Notes under the pieces: model-generated
What the model saw: only the letters and a program-made list of their open reading frames with translations
What the model was told of the DNA's origin: nothing
The model's database searches: none
Source: a bacterium
Lineage (GTDB): Bacteria; UBA9089; JAHJRX01
Direction: 5' to 3'
DNA: 15,269 nt
Assembly (NCBI GenBank): GCA_030017825.1
Contig: JASEGW010000026.1
Location: 1-15,269, forward strand
Shown: one piece after another, positions 14,188 to 15,269 of the stretch
How the letters are laid out: each line of letters opens with the position of its first letter
How positions within the stretch are numbered: position 1 is the first letter of the stretch
Program-made: the position numbers and the translations under genes

Positions 14188-15196
14188 TATTTTTTTGTTT
14201 TTCTATTTCTAACTCTAATCTTTGCACTGCTTCTACATTTTCAACTAACTCATTAGGGGAGACTGTAGCTGTTCCCACTTTGCCAACTACAATACCAGCA
14301 GCACAATTTGCAAGCAAAGCAGCATTTACAAAAGTTAAATCTAAAGCTAAAGCTAAAGCTATTACAGCTACTACAGTATCTCCAGCTCCAGCTACATCGA
14401 ACACTTCTCGAGCTATAGTAGGAATATGAATAGGAGACTTCCCTCTCTCAAAAATGGACATACCATCTTTTCCTCGAGTAATAATTGATACTTCACAGTT
14501 TAAATCTTCTAAAATTTGATGACCAGCTTTATTTAAATCTTCTAAAGTACTAATATTTGTTCTTAACATTTCACGAGCTTCTTTTTGGTTAGGAGTAATT
14601 AAGGTAACTTCTTTATAAATATTATAATTTTCAACTTTTGGGTCCAGGATTACTTTTTTCTGATATTTTCTAGAGAGACTTACTACATTGCTTATTAATT
14701 TTTCAGTAATAACTCCTTTTCCATAATCTGAAATTACAATTACATTTACCTCTGGAATAACTTCTTCAATTTTAGCAATAATTTCTGCTTCAATCTCTTC
14801 TGCAATGCGTTTTTTTAATTCTTTATCTACTCTTACTATTTGTTGATTTGAAGCTATAATCCTAGTTTTCAAGATAGTAGGTCTTTCATGATCAACAATT
14901 AATCTATCAACAGCAATTTGCTTAATACCTAACTCAAAAGATAGTTTTCTGCCAATACCATCGTTACCTATTACTCCTATTAAATGTACTTTACCGTTTA
15001 AAGCTCTAATATTATTAGCTACATTAGCTGCTCCACCAGGTACAAAACTTTGAGAGGACACATCTACTACAGGCACTGGTGCTTCTGGAGATATACGGGA
15101 TACTTCACCCCAAACATATTCATCCATCATTACATCTCCGATTATCAGAGTGTTGGTTTCTTTAAATTGTTTTATAGTGTCAGGTAAATGTTCCAT
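14177..15196 (-). CDS. rfaE1: D-glycero-beta-D-manno-heptose 7-phosphate kinase (HldE kinase domain)
   Basis: Phosphorylates heptose 7-phosphate at C1. It corresponds to the N-terminal half of E. coli HldE. The start is ATG 15194-15196, giving 339 residues beginning MEHLPDTIKQF, because AGGAGG (15206-15201) ends 4 nt before it. An in-frame ATG at 15226 lies in the loop of a small hairpin, has no ribosome site, and would add only ten residues. A PfkB/ribokinase fold is shown by GDVMMDEYVWGEVSRISPEAPVP (from 20), PGGAAN (53-58), the DYGKGV segment and the anion-hole GAGDT with catalytic D273. An acidic/basic tail ends the protein. It is the first gene of the visible operon and overlaps gmhB by 11 bp. 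Confidence 0.94.
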   Translation of the reverse strand: MEHLPDTIKQFKETNTLIIGDVMMDEYVWGEVSRISPEAPVPVVDVSSQSFVPGGAANVANNIRALNGKVHLIGVIGNDGIGRKLSFELGIKQIAVDRLIVDHERPTILKTRIIASNQQIVRVDKELKKRIAEEIEAEIIAKIEEVIPEVNVIVISDYGKGVITEKLISNVVSLSRKYQKKVILDPKVENYNIYKEVTLITPNQKEAREMLRTNISTLEDLNKAGHQILEDLNCEVSIITRGKDGMSIFERGKSPIHIPTIAREVFDVAGAGDTVVAVIALALALDLTFVNAALLANCAAGIVVGKVGTATVSPNELVENVEAVQRLELEIEKQKNNDK

Positions 15197-15200
15197 TATT

Positions 15201-15235
15201 CCTCCTGGTATAACATTCACCCTCATATAAGGGTG
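15201..15235 (-). promoter_or_regulatory. Hairpin and strong ribosome site before the heptose kinase gene
   Basis: The minus strand carries AGGAGG at 15206-15201, the strongest Shine-Dalgarno site in the window, which decides the rfaE1 start. About 11 nt upstream is a perfect 6-bp inverted repeat (15218-15223 with 15230-15235) with a 6-nt loop. No U-tract follows. It may be a weak end structure for an upstream gene or may simply be chance. Confidence 0.5.
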
Positions 15236-15269
15236 TGGTATTTTAAGATAAATCCTTCTTGAGTTTCTT

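Noticed and set aside
15197..15226. Ten-residue upstream extension of the heptose kinase from ATG 15226
   Set aside because: This ATG sits in a hairpin loop without a ribosome site, while AGGAGG lies just before ATG 15196.
15243..15269. Open frame reading KKLKKDLS then stop at the right edge, possibly the tail of an upstream gene
   Set aside because: Eight codons are too few to support a gene, although the position would fit an upstream operon member.

Overview
The window holds seventeen protein-coding genes, all on the minus strand, so transcription runs from high to low coordinates. The DNA is AT-rich and tightly packed, with many 1-14 bp gene overlaps and no tRNA, rRNA, CRISPR or transposase gene. 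Complete heptose, Kdo and Lpt gene sets show a diderm (LPS-bearing) bacterium. The gene order (kdsB-pyrG-kdsA-kdsD-lptCAB-hpf-ptsN-hprK-rapZ) resembles that of former Deltaproteobacteria and several uncultured diderm candidate phyla such as Omnitrophota or Aerophobota. HprK and a 338-residue Thermotoga-type DAHP synthase argue against a gammaproteobacterium. The phylum is an inference and is not proven here.

Right part (15196 down to 7759): an LPS inner-core operon. It starts with ADP-heptose synthesis by a split HldE (rfaE1 kinase, gmhB phosphatase, rfaE2 adenylyltransferase). Next comes CMP-Kdo synthesis (kdsB, kdsA, kdsD), with pyrG between kdsB and kdsA supplying the CTP that KdsB uses. 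A 410-residue YkgJ/FliB-like cysteine-cluster protein sits between kdsA and kdsD. No kdsC (Kdo-8-P phosphatase) is present in the window.

Middle (7748 down to 5647): lptC, lptA and lptB, the LPS export bridge and ATPase. lptC and lptA are separated by about 200 bp holding a 10-bp stem-loop and a tandem direct repeat.

Left-middle (5627 down to 2419): a regulatory block of long-form hpf, ptsN (EIIA-Ntr), hprK and rapZ. In many genomes rpoN lies between lptB and hpf. Here that slot is a 279-bp non-coding stretch with a good promoter (TTGACA, 17 bp, extended -10) and a structured leader of about 225 nt. A second control point, a stem-loop with a U-rich tail, lies between ptsN and hprK.

Left end (2422 down to 178): pheA (chorismate mutase/prephenate dehydratase with ACT domain) is translationally coupled to rapZ, followed by an aroF-type DAHP synthase. 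KdsA and this DAHP synthase are homologous metal-dependent PEP-condensing enzymes, so the window carries both branches of that fold. A probable promoter at the extreme left edge points out of the window.

Three annotated starts differ from the longest open frames: hldE1 at 15196, rfaE2 at 13625, and lptC at a GTG at 7748. hpf starts with TTG.
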